The notes beneath the pieces are model-generated. The model made no database searches, was not told where the DNA came from, and saw nothing but the letters and a program-made list of their open reading frames with translations. From Rapana venosa (Eukaryota > Mollusca > Gastropoda > Neogastropoda > Muricidae), in the NCBI GenBank assembly GCA_028751875.1, contig CM054158.1, positions 46,985,779 to 47,049,778 of the forward strand: 64,000 bases of DNA, read 5' to 3'. Of the stretch, positions 1 to 14,800 are shown in pieces. Numbering within the stretch: position 1 is the stretch's first letter; each line of letters opens with the position of its first letter. The position numbers and the translations under genes are program-made.

Positions 1-127
1 TGCTCATGAGGACGGCAGGCTCCTTGGAAGGGATTTTCTGGAGGAAGGGGAGGATTTCGTCCAGGACGTACCACTTGTCCATGTGCTCCATCAGCTGGCC
101 CAGGCACAGCAGGCAGTTCACCCGCAC
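1..127 (-). CDS. SCYL2: SCYL2 exon 11, cut by the window edge
   Basis: Residues 493-534 and beyond: VRVNCLLCLGQLMEHMDKWY, then ILPFLQKIPSKEPAVLMS. Acceptor TTTCCCAG. The exon runs off the left edge. Confidence 0.94.
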   Translation of the reverse strand, partial: MRVNCLLCLGQLMEHMDKWYVLDEILPFLQKIPSKEPAVLMS

Positions 128-376
128 CTGGGAAAGGGGGTCCACGGTTAGAGTATCGCATTTGGGGTTTGGAGGGTTGTAGGTTTGGAAAGCAGAGGAC
201 TGTGGGGAGCGGAGGAAGCTGGTTGCAAAATCTTCAGTGGTACCCCTATGAGACTACGGGGTAGGTGAAGGTGAAGGTGAGGTTTGGGTACTACAGGCTG
301 TGTAAAGGTAGGGGTAGGCCTGTGTATGTGTGTGGGTGTGTGTGTGTGGGGGGTGTTTTGTGTGTGTGTGTGTGTG

Positions 377-448
<72 letters not shown>

Positions 449-1527
449 TGTGTGGGTGGGTGGGGGTTGGAGTGTGTGTGTGTATGCCTTTGTAGTTAAC
501 TTTAGTTCCCTTTCCCTGTTATTGTTGTTGTTTTCTTTAAAATTAATTTAATTATTCATTTTTTGTCTGAGACTAAAACACACACATCCAAACATTCTTA
601 CACTACCAGCCGCCATGGCGCAGTGGTTAGCGCCTTGGGTTATGGACTGGAAGGTCGCGGGTTCGAATTCCATAAGAGTCATAGGGATTTTTCGGACTCC
701 GGCCGGCTCCTACCTAGAGTGAGTGTGCTGTGGGCTCAGTGGGAAGACTGGGACCACACAGTCGAGCTTCATCCACTTAACGGATGCGAGTTTGAGAGTG
801 TTGCTCAAATTACCTGACCAACACTGCAGGTGTCTGTATCTCTCGGGCCCGGTTGACGCCGGGATATATTATGATAGTAAGCGTAGAGTACAACCCTGTC
901 AAGTAGTCTCAAAGCATATGCACTTCCACAGCAGCATAATTACGTCATCCTCATTGTCATTGATCATCATGCAATAAAAAAAATTGCCTCTGATTCAGTG
1001 GTCCCAGTTTCTCTGGTCTCATGGTGACCTCAGATTCAGTTTGCCCAAACACTTCTGTGCCTGTGGCGAGTTTGTGTCAGAGCCTTTGGGGTTGGAGGCT
1101 CGCGGGGGACAGTCGTTGGAGGGACGTTGTGGTGGTTGCCACCTCGGGTGGGCAACTCACTCAGTCTGGCTCCGCGACTGAGCTAATACTGTCGTTAGTA
1201 GGGGAATTAGTAAGTGGTGTCCTGCGTATGTTAGCTCAGAACAGGCACCACTGAACACCACCAAAGTGACCCAGCAGCAGTGCAGGGCCCCTCTGGCTGG
1301 TGGCCCCGCGGCGGCCTGATAGTGATTGGCTCCCTGTGGGCCTCCGACTCTGAGGATGAGACATAACAAATCTGGGTATGGTTGTGGCGGGGAGATTGGA
1401 ATGAGCGACGTGGGAACAGCAGGACGGGGGACGTCACAGAAGATGAGGCAGCAAAAACAACAACAAAAAAACAAACAAAAAAACAACATTCTTACACAAA
1501 ATTTAATACACAATCTCAATCTCTCTC

Positions 1528-1562
<35 letters not shown>

Positions 1563-3816
1563 ACACACACACACGTACACACACATTCTTACACAATATT
1601 TAATACACAATCTCTACCTCTCTTTCACACACACACACATAAATTCTTACACAAAATTTAATACACAATCTCAATCTCTCTCTCTCTCACATACACACGC
1701 ACACACACACCAACCAACCCATACATCTTACACACACACACACCCATACTATTACACACACACACACGCACATACCCCCTGCCCCCCATCTCACCCGACA
1801 CACACATTCAGCCAAGCAGCAAGCAACTTACAGTGAGGATGGTGGTGGCCAGACAGAGCTTTTTGATGCGCGGCACCAGGGAGTTTTTCAGCGTGGGGTA
1901 CTCTATGAGGTCAGCAAAGGTAGGGACGATGCTCAGACACAGCTCCTGTCAACACACACACACGTTAAAATCCTGTTCTGCTTTTCATAAGAGTAGGCCA
2001 TTGTGTGCCAGTGGGAACAGATGACAATTTACAAAACCGCATACACACGGGGACTGGATGTAAAAAAGTACATAAGTGCTTATTCCACTATCCTCGATAT
2101 AAAAGAATAAAATAAAATAAATTAAAAACACACACACACCCACACCCCCACACACACCACTTTCATAAGGGCAAGAATCCTCATGAAGATTTCTCAGACG
2201 AGTGGTTAAGATCGTTCAACTTCCATCCCATGGGTCCATGAAGTCGTGGGTTTGAACTTTGGCAGTGTCTGGTGAATTAAGGGAGGGGATTTTTACAATC
2301 TCCCAGGTCAACTTCAAGTGCAGACCTGCCAGTGTCTTAAATCCCTTTGTGTATATACACATGCAGAAGACCAAATATGCACATTAACGATCCCATAATT
2401 CATGTCAGTGTTTCGGCAGGTTATGGAAACACAAACATACCCAGAATACATCCCCAAAGTCCAAATCAGGCAACCGTTCACGGTGGGCAAAAATGGTCGC
2501 ACAGGTAAAATCTCACCATTGGTGAACCTCTGAGCTCTAGCTAAGGAACAAAAGCAAAACCCCCCAAAAATCATAAAGATTTAAGAAAGAAGGTGACAGG
2601 ATGGTTGAGATGTTTGCCTGCCTAACAAGTAAAACCCATGAGGTTCTGGCTTCGATTCCAAGCCTCGCCCTTTCTTCCCAGTTTGATGAGAAAATCAAAC
2701 TGAATGTCAACACTCTTCAGATGAGACTATAAGCTAAGGCCCCATGTGTGAATGCACGCAGAACATCTTGCGCACATATCAAAAACCTGTTCTATATTTT
2801 GGAAGAGTAAATCATTTTGTGCTGGTAGGAATGGATGACAAAATTCTACAGATAACAAACACACACCTCTACAAAAAGTCTACCTGCTGACCTCAGCTGA
2901 CACATTCTGACTTCGGAGTAGCTCTTTTTTTTTGTTACAGGGTGCAAGCCCATAACTAGTTGTGTACTAAAACATCAGATATACAGGACAAATCACCAAT
3001 GAACAAGTCTGCCATACTCTACAGTATACTGATACCCCCCCATAAAATGTTCCAGCATCTCTACAGAACAGAAAAAAAAATATGTTAGCATGCCTAAAAC
3101 TCTCTTTAAGGAAACTGTTAAGAGAGGGAGAGGAAGGGGGAGAAAGACACCCTCCCCCCTCCCATTTTTTCACAGTTAGTACAAAAAGGAAGGTGGAAGG
3201 ACAGTTAAGACCTTCACCTGCCTAACAAGTTAACCATGAGGTTCCGGTTTCCATTCCCAGCCTTGCCCATTCTTCCCAGTTTGACAAGGAAATAGAACTG
3301 AATGTAAAAGTCCTTCAGATGATACTATAAACCGAGGCCACATGCACAAACGCACGCAGAATCTTGTTCACATGTAAAACCTGTTCCACCTTTTGGAAGA
3401 ATAGGCCATTGTGTGCTGGTAAGAATGGATTGTCAACAAAATCTTTTCAAAAAAATGCATGGTCACAAGTGTCATGTTTAAACCCCATCCCAGAAGTTGG
3501 AATGTGGCTACCTACATGGCAGGGAGAAAATTAAAAAAAATGGTTGCTTACCCAAAAATCTCACCATTAGTGCACCTTGGAGCGCTAGCCAAGGAAACAA
3601 AAAACCCCCAAAAAGTAGGTACCTGTATCTGCGGACTGTCGGCCTCCACTGCACGGAAGAGCATGGGCAGGACGTGATTCTGGATGTCGGCTTTGGGCGT
3701 CTTGCTCAGCAGCAGGTTCATGTTTTGAAGAAACAGCAGAATGACCTGCCACACAGTCAACACATCACGACATAACACACGTCTCTGTACGGCAATACAC
3801 TGTTGTTCTACCATTA

Positions 3817-3849
<33 letters not shown>

Positions 3850-4802
3850 CAGGCAGCCAGAATAATCTCACACTGCTGGCTCCCAACCAAACACACAGAT
3901 CTGCCTATCTATGATTACAGCTAAAACAAAAAGAAGATAGCACTTTTCAAGAAGTGAGAGGAATTTTTTAAAAACATCGAGCACCATTATCCACTTCAAA
4001 GAATTCTCTTGCTAAACTCTGACTTCTCTTGCTAAACTCTGACTTCTCTTGCTAAACTCTGACTTCTCTTGCTAAACTCTGACTTCTCTTCCTAAATTCT
4101 GACTTCTCTTCCTAAACTCTGACTTCTCTTACTAAACTCTGACTTCTCTTCCAAAATTCTGACTTTTTCTGTAACTCTTTCAGGAGCTGTTGCAGCACTA
4201 CATGGAGTATTCTAGGCAGCATCTCAAGAGCAAGTTGAACATGGCACAGCCCATCTCTCTCCAGGTAGCAGGGTGCATGCTAGGTATGTAATTTACCCCA
4301 TCAGCCATACCTGGTGTTCTTTTCTACAAAAAGCAGACGGGACATACTGTGTAGGCAAGATGTTCCGCATGCATTTGCACGTAAAAACCCTGGTTTGGAT
4401 TATAGTCTCAACCGAAGCACTTTCATGAGAGTAGAGTCAATACCGATATCAACCCCAGGAAATAGGAAAGAAGGTGGCAGGATGGTGAAGGTGCTCACCT
4501 GCCTAACAAGTAGATTGTGAGGGTCTGGGTTCGAAATCCTAGCTTTGCTCTTCCTTCCCAGCTTGACGAGAAAATCATCCGAACGTCAAAGTCCTTTGGA
4601 TGAGACTATAAACTGAGGACCTGTGTGTGAATGCATGCAGAACATCTTGCGCACACAATAAAAACCCGTTTCACCTTTTGGAAGAGTTGGCCATTTTGTG
4701 CTGGTGGGAATGGATGACAGAATCTTTTTTTAAAAAAATGCATGGAACCAGGTGTGTTGTGTTCAGACACCTTCCCTGAAGCTGGGATGTGGCTACCTAA
4801 AT

Positions 4803-4854
<52 letters not shown>

Positions 4855-7800
4855 GGGGAGGGGGGGCATGCACGCATACACAAAAATCTTGCCATCAGTG
4901 AACCTTGAAGCTCTAGCCAAGAAAAAAAAAAGAAAAAACAAAAAAAAAGAAAACCTCCAGGGAAAAATCCCCTTGGACAGGCACAGCAGAGGAGGACAAC
5001 CTTCAAACATAATTTTACCCTCTGTCATCATCAGGTCATGAGTATATCCCTTTAATAACAACTTTCCCTTTTTTGTGTGTGTCGACACTTTAACAACCAA
5101 GACTGTCCTACTACAGGAAACAGTACAAGGAGGGAGACAAAGAAGAGGCAGACAGAGAAAATGATGGGAAGACAACATCAGAGAGTGGACTGGCCTTGAG
5201 TGGAACGATTTGCTACAGACGGATGGGATAGCCTAGTGGTCAGAACATTGCGCTCGCAATCTGACGACCCGGGTTCAATTCCCGTTCAAGGGGGATATTT
5301 TCCCCTGGAGTTAACATCAGTGCAGACTCCACTCTCCCCAAAAGTCGTTCGGATGAGACTATAAACCGAGGTCCTGTGTGCAAACACACGCAGAACATCT
5401 TGCGTACATGTTAAATCCTGTTCCGCTTTTCGTAAAAGTAGGCCATTGTGTGCTGGTGGAAACTGAAGACAGAATTCACAAATCCGCACACACATGGGGA
5501 CTGGATGTAAAAAAGCACACAAGTGCTTATTCCATTATCCTCGATATAAAAGAATAAAATAAGTAAATTAAAAAAACCCAGAAAGCTGAAAACCGCGAGG
5601 AGCGGAGGAAGCTTATCGCAAAAATCTTCAGAGGTGTGCCCCCCAACAGTCTACTAGACTGCAAGGGTAGGTGAAGGTGAAGGTTCGCAGGGTGAACAAA
5701 AACACCCAACCCAACCCGTAGTGCTCCTGTACCTGCACAGGCTCCTTCAGCTTGAAGAGGGGCTGGAGGTGGGGGAAGATCTGGCTCCTGTACTCCGCCT
5801 CCGTGGACTGCTCCGCCACCAGGAAGATGCTGGGCAGCAGGAAAGGCACCATGTCCGGGTTCAAACCCTCTTTGAACAGCGCCGGCAGGATGCGCTGCAG
5901 ACTCACGCGCTGAAACATGCAGTACGTCAATGTCGCGGCGCAAGAAAAGTTAGTGATCAAACTGTAAACTGACACACTGTCGGGAAGTTAGTTAGAGAGG
6001 GCATGGGTGCATCTCCACCATTGTCACGCTCCTTAGGGGATTGTGGCTAAACCCCCAACCCCCATGCCCTCTCTAACTATCTTCCCGACAACGCCGAACA
6101 CAGAACGCCGAAGAAAAAGTTCCAGACTTTACTTTCCAAAAATCATCACATCAAGACAAATACTTAAACTCGCTTCCACACAGATACACAGAACATGAAC
6201 ATCATTGTGGCCCCCCCCCAAAGAAAGAGATTCTCCCATGAGGATGATAGTATAATAGCATCCCTACCTTCTGGAAATTCTGTGCAAAGAATTCCCTCTT
6301 TTCTATCCCTCTCTTTGTTTCTGCTTAGTTTCTTTTCTTCCTGTCACCTCCTTCTTGTCTATTTTCTGCCTTCTTGGTCCATTCTCCTGCCTTTTCCCCC
6401 AGAAAGACTTAAAAGATAACAATTCTCTCCTACGCCGAAGTCAGATGTGCTGGGCCTGACTTCATGTGCTTAATGGCAGCGCAATGCATTTTCACTCATA
6501 CGACAGACAAAACAGTTGCTGTCTGACCGTAAAAAGAAAAAGAAGAAGACAGACCATACCATAGAAATACATTATGTTTCTCTTCTTCTTCTTCCTTTTT
6601 TGTCATGTTTCTCCCAGGGGAGGTTTGACATTGATGAGCCTTCTCCATCTCTCTCTGTTTTGAGCTTCCTCCTTATTTATGCCCCTTTCTCTAAGATCAT
6701 CTGCAATACAGGTAGCCCAGGTTTTGCTAGGTCTTCCCTTTGGTCTCTTTCCATCCACTACAAAGTTCATTGCTCTTTTTATGATGTGGTGGTCTGCTTT
6801 CCGTTGAACGTGCCCATACCAGCGCAGTCTATTGCTACTAGCTACAGACCATCAACTTTTGCACATTCTCCATAGTTCTTTATTCGTAAGTTTAGAGAAC
6901 ATTACTGACTTTGCAAAAATCACAAAGCAATTTAACATTTAACATATGAATGAAATGTTCTTTTTTTTTATGAACCATGCAGGCTTAATAAGAAAATTTC
7001 ACCAAAAAGAAAGCAGAGGAAAACAGAAAGAAAACCAACAAAAATTAAACAAAACCTAAGTCAAGCAACAGAAAAAAAGACCAGACGGTCCATGAAAAAG
7101 TGTACCTTGGGAAGTTTAGCTATCACTTTGGGCAGTCCCTTGAAGAAGTTGGATTTTTCGATATTTTGCCGCTGAAACAAGGAGTCCATGTACTGCAAAG
7201 TGACACAGCCAACGTCCTCGAAGAAAGGCACCTGAAAACCAATCGGTGAATCGCAGCGTCAGAAAACTGAAATACAGTATGAAAAAAAATGTATTTAATT
7301 TTTCTGTATCTAGATTCTTTGCAAAAACTCAGGGGAGAAAACACTAGTTAACACTTGTATTCCCCCATGGGAATGCCGGGGACCTGTCAGTATAAACAGC
7401 ATCCCCACCTTCTCGAAATTCTGTGCTAGAAATTTCCTCTTTTCTATCCATCTCTTTGTTTCTGCCTTGTTCCTTTTCCTCCTGTCACCTCTTCCTTGTC
7501 TATTTTCTGCCTTCTTGGTCTATTCTCCTGCTTTTTTTCCAGAAAGACTTAAAAGATAACAATTCTCTCTTATGCCAAAGTCAGATGCGCTGAATCTGAC
7601 TTGTCAGGTGCTTAATGGCAGCGCGGTGCATTTTCGCTCAAATAACAGACATTAATACAGCATCTGACGACGAAGAAGAATACTTGTCTGGGAAGGAACG
7701 TGGCAGGATGGTTAAGACGTTCACCTACCTAACAGGTAAACCGTGAGGTTTTGGGTTTGATTCCCAGGCTAAATCTTTATTCCCAGTTTCATGGGAAAAT

Positions 7801-10800
7801 TGAACTGAATGTCAAGTCTTTTGGATGAGACACGAAACTAGTTGGATTTGTGTGCTTGTGGACTTGAGCACATCAAAAGAACCCATGACAGTTAAAAAAA
7901 ATCAGAAAGAGCAGGAAGGTGTATGTGTGTGTGTGTGTACGTGTGTGTGTGAATGTGTGTGAGTGAGAGAGAGTGAGAGAAAGAGAGAGCGAGAGATAGA
8001 TAGACAGACAGACAGATAGACAGACAGAGGGTATGTGTGTAAGTGTGCATTCAATGCATTTCAATTTCTTTTATTTCGGGTACATGTATATGTAAGCATG
8101 TGTGTGCACAAATACATGTGAGCAGGCCCATACATATAACTGTATAAACACACACTTAGCTGTACATGTATATATGGATGGGATAGCCTAGTGGTTAGAA
8201 CATTGCGCTCGCAATCTGACAACCTGGGTTCAATTCCCGTTCAAGGGGGATATTTTCCCCTGGAGTTAACATCAGTGCAGACTCAACTCTCCCCAAAAGT
8301 CCTTAGGATGAGACTATAAACAGAGGCCCCATGTGCGAGCGCACGCAGAACATCTTGTGCACATGACAAATCCTGTTCCGTTTTTCGTAACAGTAGGCCA
8401 TTGTGTGCCGGTGGGAACTGATGACAGAATTTACAAAAACTGCATACATGCGGGGACTGGATGTAAAAAAAAGCACATAAATGCTTATTCCATTATCCTC
8501 AATATAAAAGAATAAAATAAAATAATGAAATGAAACTAAATAAAATATACAAAGTATATATATATGTCGGTGGTTTAAGTGATCCCAGACCTTGGTGAGC
8601 TGAGCGGCGTCAGGCCTGACGGTGGGCTCGGTGTTCAGCAGTAACTTCACGTGTTCTCTCAGCTCCCCTGGCACCGCCCCCAGCAAACTCACCCGCAGAT
8701 GCCGCAGCTGCAACATCAAGGTGAAGGTTACACAACGTTCCGCGCCGGTGGGAACAGATGAGACAGAATTCACAAATCCGCATACACACGGGGACTGGAT
8801 GTAAAAAAGCACATAAGTGCTTATTCCATTATCCTTGATATAACAGAATAAAATGAAAAAAAAAATGTGTAGCAGAAAATATTCAACTTTGGTCTGCTCG
8901 CTTGAATATTTCATTTTCCATGAAACGGTAAAAATAATGCCCATGAAATTATTCAAGGTGCACAATCCCTGTAGGTTCAAGGGGATTTTTTCCCCACTGG
9001 AGTTAACATCAGAGCTGACTCCACTCCTCCCATCCCTTCCCCCCCACAAAGTCCTTCAGATGAGACTATAAATTGAGGTCATGTGTGCGAACACCTTGTG
9101 GCGCATACGTTAAAGCCTGTTCTTCTTTTCAGAAGAGTAGGCCATTGTGTGCATGACAAAATGTACAAATCTGCATATACACAGGGACTAGATGTAAAAA
9201 AAGCACATGACAGAAGTGAGGGAAGGCATCAGAGACCTCACTTCTCTAGGGGCCAGCATATTGAGGACGGCACTCATCTCCTCTCCCTCGCTGCTTTACC
9301 TTCCCTGACCCTAAAGAGGGAAGGTACCCATTTACAGCTGGGTGAACTGGGGAAATTGTACTGAAGCCAAGGCGGGCAAACGGTCACCCATCCAAGTGGT
9401 AACCACGCTCAACGCTGCTTAACTTGGCTGGGGCAAAGCAAGTGCTCCGACCACTGAGCTATCCCATTCCCCCAAAATAATCTACTTTCCCCCAAAAAAA
9501 CCTCAAGATTGCTCCAAAACACTGAAAACTTTTCCTGACACACACAAAAATTTTAATCAGACACCACCACCAACGCCCAAACATCCTAACCAAACGGAAA
9601 CAGAAACACAATCACCTCCTCGGCATTGCTCTTGAAGGCCGATAACTCTCCTTGACACTCAAAGAGTGGCTTGCCCTTGGCAAAGATAGTGTACATGAGG
9701 AGACCCAGGGAGAACATATCGCTGCCTGTGCCACACTGCATAGTTAGCACGTATTCTGGCGCCATGAAGTCCAGACTGGGCTGGGTCACTGGCGCTACGT
9801 CTGACCGCCACTCGTTGAATGGGTACGACGGCTGTCAACAAACCAGAAAATATGTACATTCAGCCACAACTTAGAAAATGATAAAAACAATAATGATAAT
9901 AATATATGGAATTTATATAGCGCTGAATCTTGCAAAGTAAAAAAGTCAAAGCGCTTGCATTCAAATCATTCACACCCATGCAACCGTTCACAAATAGGGT
10001 TAACAAATCATACATCTACACAGACCCAAACACACTTGTAGATTGCATTGTATCATATAAGAAGAAAGGGTGGCAGGATGGTTAAGATGTTTGCCAACAA
10101 GTAAACCACAAGGTTCTGGGTTCAATTCCCAGCCTCGCCCTCTCTTCCCAGTTTGACTAAAAAAATCAAACTGAATGTCAAAGTCCTTTAGATGGGACTA
10201 TAAACCAAGGCACTGTGTGTGAATGCATGAGGAATATCTTGTGCATACATTAAAAACCCCTTTTGAAAGAGTAATCCATTTCAGGTCAGTAGGAACGGAT
10301 GAAAAGTTTTTAAAAAACCCAGCCAAAAAACGCATGCACACACAGGCATGTGTTTTGACACCTTCTCCAAAGTCGAGATGTGGCTATCTAAATGGCAGGG
10401 GCAAAAAATGGTTGCTTCCGCAAAAATATCACCATTGATGAAACTGAAAGCTCTAGCTGAAGACTGTAAATAAAAAAAGATCAAAGACTTTATAGTGGAA
10501 AGACGTTAAAATGAATAACTAAGAACACACACACACACACACACAACAAAACAAACAACTTTAGAGTATTTTTAATTGTTCGGGGTTTTTGTTAATTTTT
10601 TTATTTCTTTGCCATGTTTTTGCATACTGTTTATATAGTTTGGAATAGTCTTTTAATGTGCATTTATACCAACACGTATCTATTCTACTTAAAGCCCTTA
10701 TCCCATTATGCTGCCCCCCCCCCCTCCCCTGCCTCCATCGTCTAATATCACTTTAAGTGAACAGACGTAAAATTGAAGACACACACAACAAAACACAACA

Positions 10801-11841
10801 CACACACACACAAACACCAAATATAAAACCACAATCTGCAATCAGTAAAACAAACTCGTCTTACAAAAAGCCTTTCTTCTTCTTCATCAAACACTCATAC
10901 AGCAGTTACTGCTGTTTGTCATATAAGCAAAAATGTGTTACACACTGCCGTTTTAACACTTGACAAGTCAAGCCCAGTGTGATCCAACTTCAGCGTGGGA
11001 AAGAATTACGACCTTTTCAGTCTTTCTGACAAAAAAAGGCAAGAGAATAGATCAAGAAGGCAGAAAACAGACAAAGAGGAAGAGGAGAAAGTAAGAAAAA
11101 GAACAAAGCAGAAAGAAAGAGAGCGATAGAAAAGAGGGAAATCCAAGCACAGAATTTTGATCACGTGGGGATGCTATTTATACTGACAGACCCCCGGCAT
11201 TCCAATGAGGAGGGGGGTAGGGGTAAGGGAAGGAGAGGAGGAGGGAGAAATCCCCATTCTGGAGTCGAAGGATCCAGAAGCACACTCACCTCAGAGGACT
11301 GGGGGTCGGAGCTTCGAACGCAGAACTCAAAGCCCGCCAGTTTCCAGGAGCCCAGCTTGGTGAGGACGATGGCCTCAGGGCACACGTTGCGGTGCAGGAT
11401 CCTGGCGTCGTTGTGCAGGAAACCCAGACCCTCCGTCACCTGAATCATCGCAACACAGCACGGCGTCATTCATACTGTCACAATATGAAATATTAGTATG
11501 AGGGGGGACGGGATAGCCTAGTGGTCAGAACATTGCGTTCGCAATCTGACGACCCGGGTTCGATTCCCGTACAAGGGGATACTTTCCCCTGGAGTTAACA
11601 TCAGTGCAGACTCCACCCTTCCCTAAAGTCCTTCGGATGAGACTATAAACCGAGGCCCCATGTGCGAACACACGCAGAACATCTTGCGCGCACGTTAAAT
11701 CCTGTTCCGCTTTACGTAAGAGTAGGCCATTGTGTGCCGGTGGGAACAGATGACAAATTTACAAAACCGCATATACATGGGGACTGGATGTAAAAAAGCA
11801 CATAAGTGCTTATTCCACTATCCTCGATATAAAAGAATGAA

Positions 11842-11872
<31 letters not shown>

Positions 11873-14800
11873 TGATGTCTTCCCCACATGCAGGCTTCCT
11901 TTCTTTCTTTTAGTGTTTGTTCTTTGGCTAGAGCTCTGAGATTCACCCATGGTGCAATTTTGCGCATCCTACCGTTTTTGTCCACCATGAAGGTAGCCGC
12001 ATTCCGACTTGAGGGATAATGCAGGTTTTCAACTCCTGTCAGTGTCCTTAACCTAAGCATTTTTGAAAATTCATCAATTTTTTGTGTGTTTGTTTGTTTC
12101 TTGGCTAGAGCTCCGAGGTTCACCAATGGTGTGATTTTGTTTTCACCCACCGTTAAGGTAGCCACATTCCGACTTCGGGAATACCTAAGCGCATAAACTT
12201 GCACTTCTCTCCTGCTACTGTTACTACGTTTATTGGTGTAAAATACTTTGATTTGAGCTCTCTATAAACCAGTCATTCGTTTCCACAACAAACCTACCTA
12301 CCTACCTACTCTTGAGAGTACACTTTTTTGAGTGTTTAGCCATGTTGCGCTGTTGAGTTTTTGTTTGAGTATTTTTTGGTGTTCAATCTTGATCCTGTGA
12401 AAAAGGCAGCCATATTCTGTCTTCAGCTTATTATTCCAGAGTGCTGCGCTTGCGATTTGAGAGCCCAGGATCAGGCCCGGACCGAGGTTCCTCTCCAAGG
12501 GGATTTTTTTTTTCTCCTGGAGTTAACATCAGTTCTGACTCCACACCCCTGAAAGTCCTTTGGATGAGACTTAAAACCATGTGTGAACACACTCAAAACA
12601 TCTTGAGCATTATGTTAAAACCTATTCTGCCTTCCAGAAGAGTAGACCATTCATGCTGGCAAGAACAGACAACACACATTAACCCCCCCCCCCCCCCCCC
12701 ACCTTCCTTGCATAAACACATATACCCTTCAGGAAACAAACTCCCAACAGGTTTTTAAAAATTTTCAATACCATGTGCAACTATACTTACACCTCACATC
12801 TGCTACAACCATATAATTTATAATATTGTTGATAACTCTGCACTACAGGGCAGCGTAAGTTTTTGTCCTATTTTATTGCTGCCACATCCTTTACATGCGC
12901 AAGCAGATGGAGAAGACAGAAGAAAAAGGAAAAAAGTTATCCACACAGAAATAAAAAACAAAAAACAAAAGCAAGCCTGACAAATGAAAATGTTTTTGTC
13001 ATTTCTTTTGTTTGCAGAGGGGATCGAGTAGCTCAGCGGTCAGAGCACTCGCCTTCCCCAAGCTAAGGTTCAGCAACATCAACCGTGGTTTCCAAGTGGA
13101 TGGATGACCGTTTGTGTGCCTTGGCTTCAGTACAGTCCCCCAATTCACCCAGATGTAAATGGATACCTGCCCTCTTTAGGGACCGGGAAGGTAAATCAGT
13201 GAGGGAGAGGAGATGGGCGCCGCCCTCAGAGGAGATGGGCGCCGCCCTCATTGTGCTGACCCCTGGAGAAGCTGAGGTCTCTGACGCCTCACTCCCCTAT
13301 GGCTGCATAGGTTGTGGGAACACCTTTACCTTTTACAGTAGTGTATATTCAAAAGCAGCAGAGCCATGGACAAGAAGTTCACAATGGCCTTACAAACAAA
13401 GCAAAGCAAAACAAAAAAATGGGAGGTGAGTAGCCTGGTGGTTAGTGTTGTATGTGCGATCTGACGACCTGGATTTGAGCTACCTTGAGGCACCTTTTCA
13501 AGGGGATTTTCATCCTGGAGTTAACATCGTACTGACTCCATTCCCCCAATGTCATTAAGATGGGACTATAAACTGAGGTCCCATGTGCAAACGCACGTAG
13601 AACATCTTGTGCATACTTTAAAAACCTATTCTGCCTTTCAGAAGAATAGCCCATCATCATTCTCACTATCCTCAAACACACATAATGTGTAAGTTCAGAC
13701 CTGCAGTAGTCCATGTTTGATTTCCATGTCGGACAGCTGATTATCCTCCTCATCATCATTATTATCATCATTATCATCAAAAGCATCATCATCATCACCA
13801 TGCACCACCACCACCATCATCATCACCACCACCACCACTACCACCACCACCATCACCACCACCACCACCACCATCCTCCTCATCCTCACTATCCCCAAAC
13901 ACACATGGCATGTGATGTACAGGTTCAGACCTGCAGAAGGCCGTGTTTGATTTCCACGTCGTACAGCTGGTAGTCCTGCAGGTTTTTGGGGACAGGGGAC
14001 ACCGCAGTCAGGTCCCCCAGAACATTGGCCAGGCTGGCAAACACTGGCTCCGTGGCAAACGCCAACGTCTCCCTGTTCACACACATATATATGCACGCAT
14101 GCAAGCACACACACACACATGCATGTACACACGCATAGAAATGAGTAAACCATAAACAGAACCAAGCACGGCCTACTGGCAGTAGCATTAGCAGTAAAAA
14201 ACTGTATTACAAATTCTTCTATCCCCGAACTTGGAATGCAACAAAATTCATGGTGGGGAAAAACGGCTGCATACGCAAAATCTCGCCATTAGTAAACCTT
14301 GGAGCTTTAGTTGATGAACGAAAAAAAATCTTCTGTTGCCCCAACACTACGTCATTTTAAGCCATTTGAAGATTCAGCCATTGGCATCACAAGTTCTACA
14401 GTCAAAGAAAACGAAAAAAAAAAGGGACGGGGTGGGGATGTGAACTTGTCAGGTTAAAAGGTAAGAACAAACAAAGATATTACAATCAAAGATATTACAA
14501 TCAACAACAAACAAACTTGCAAAATGTATAGACCCTTCTCCCAGTAGTGTTGGGAGGTGATGGTTGTGGTGGTGGGGTGTGTTTCTCTTGCATAAGTCTC
14601 CTATCAATATTTTCACAAGTAGTGTACTCCCCTTCGGATGAGACTATAAACCGAGGCCCCATGTTCGAACGCATGCAGAACATCTTGTGCACACGTTAAA
14701 TCCTGTTCTGCTTTTCGGAAGAGTAGGCCATTGTGTGCCGGTGGAAACAGATGACAAAATTTACAAAACCGCATACACACGGGGACTGGATGTAAAAAAG

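Noticed and set aside
5220..5290. Functional tRNA genes at SINE-A, B, C, D and E heads
   Set aside because: A and B boxes are present but cloverleaf folding is poor, and every head continues into a dispersed SINE body.
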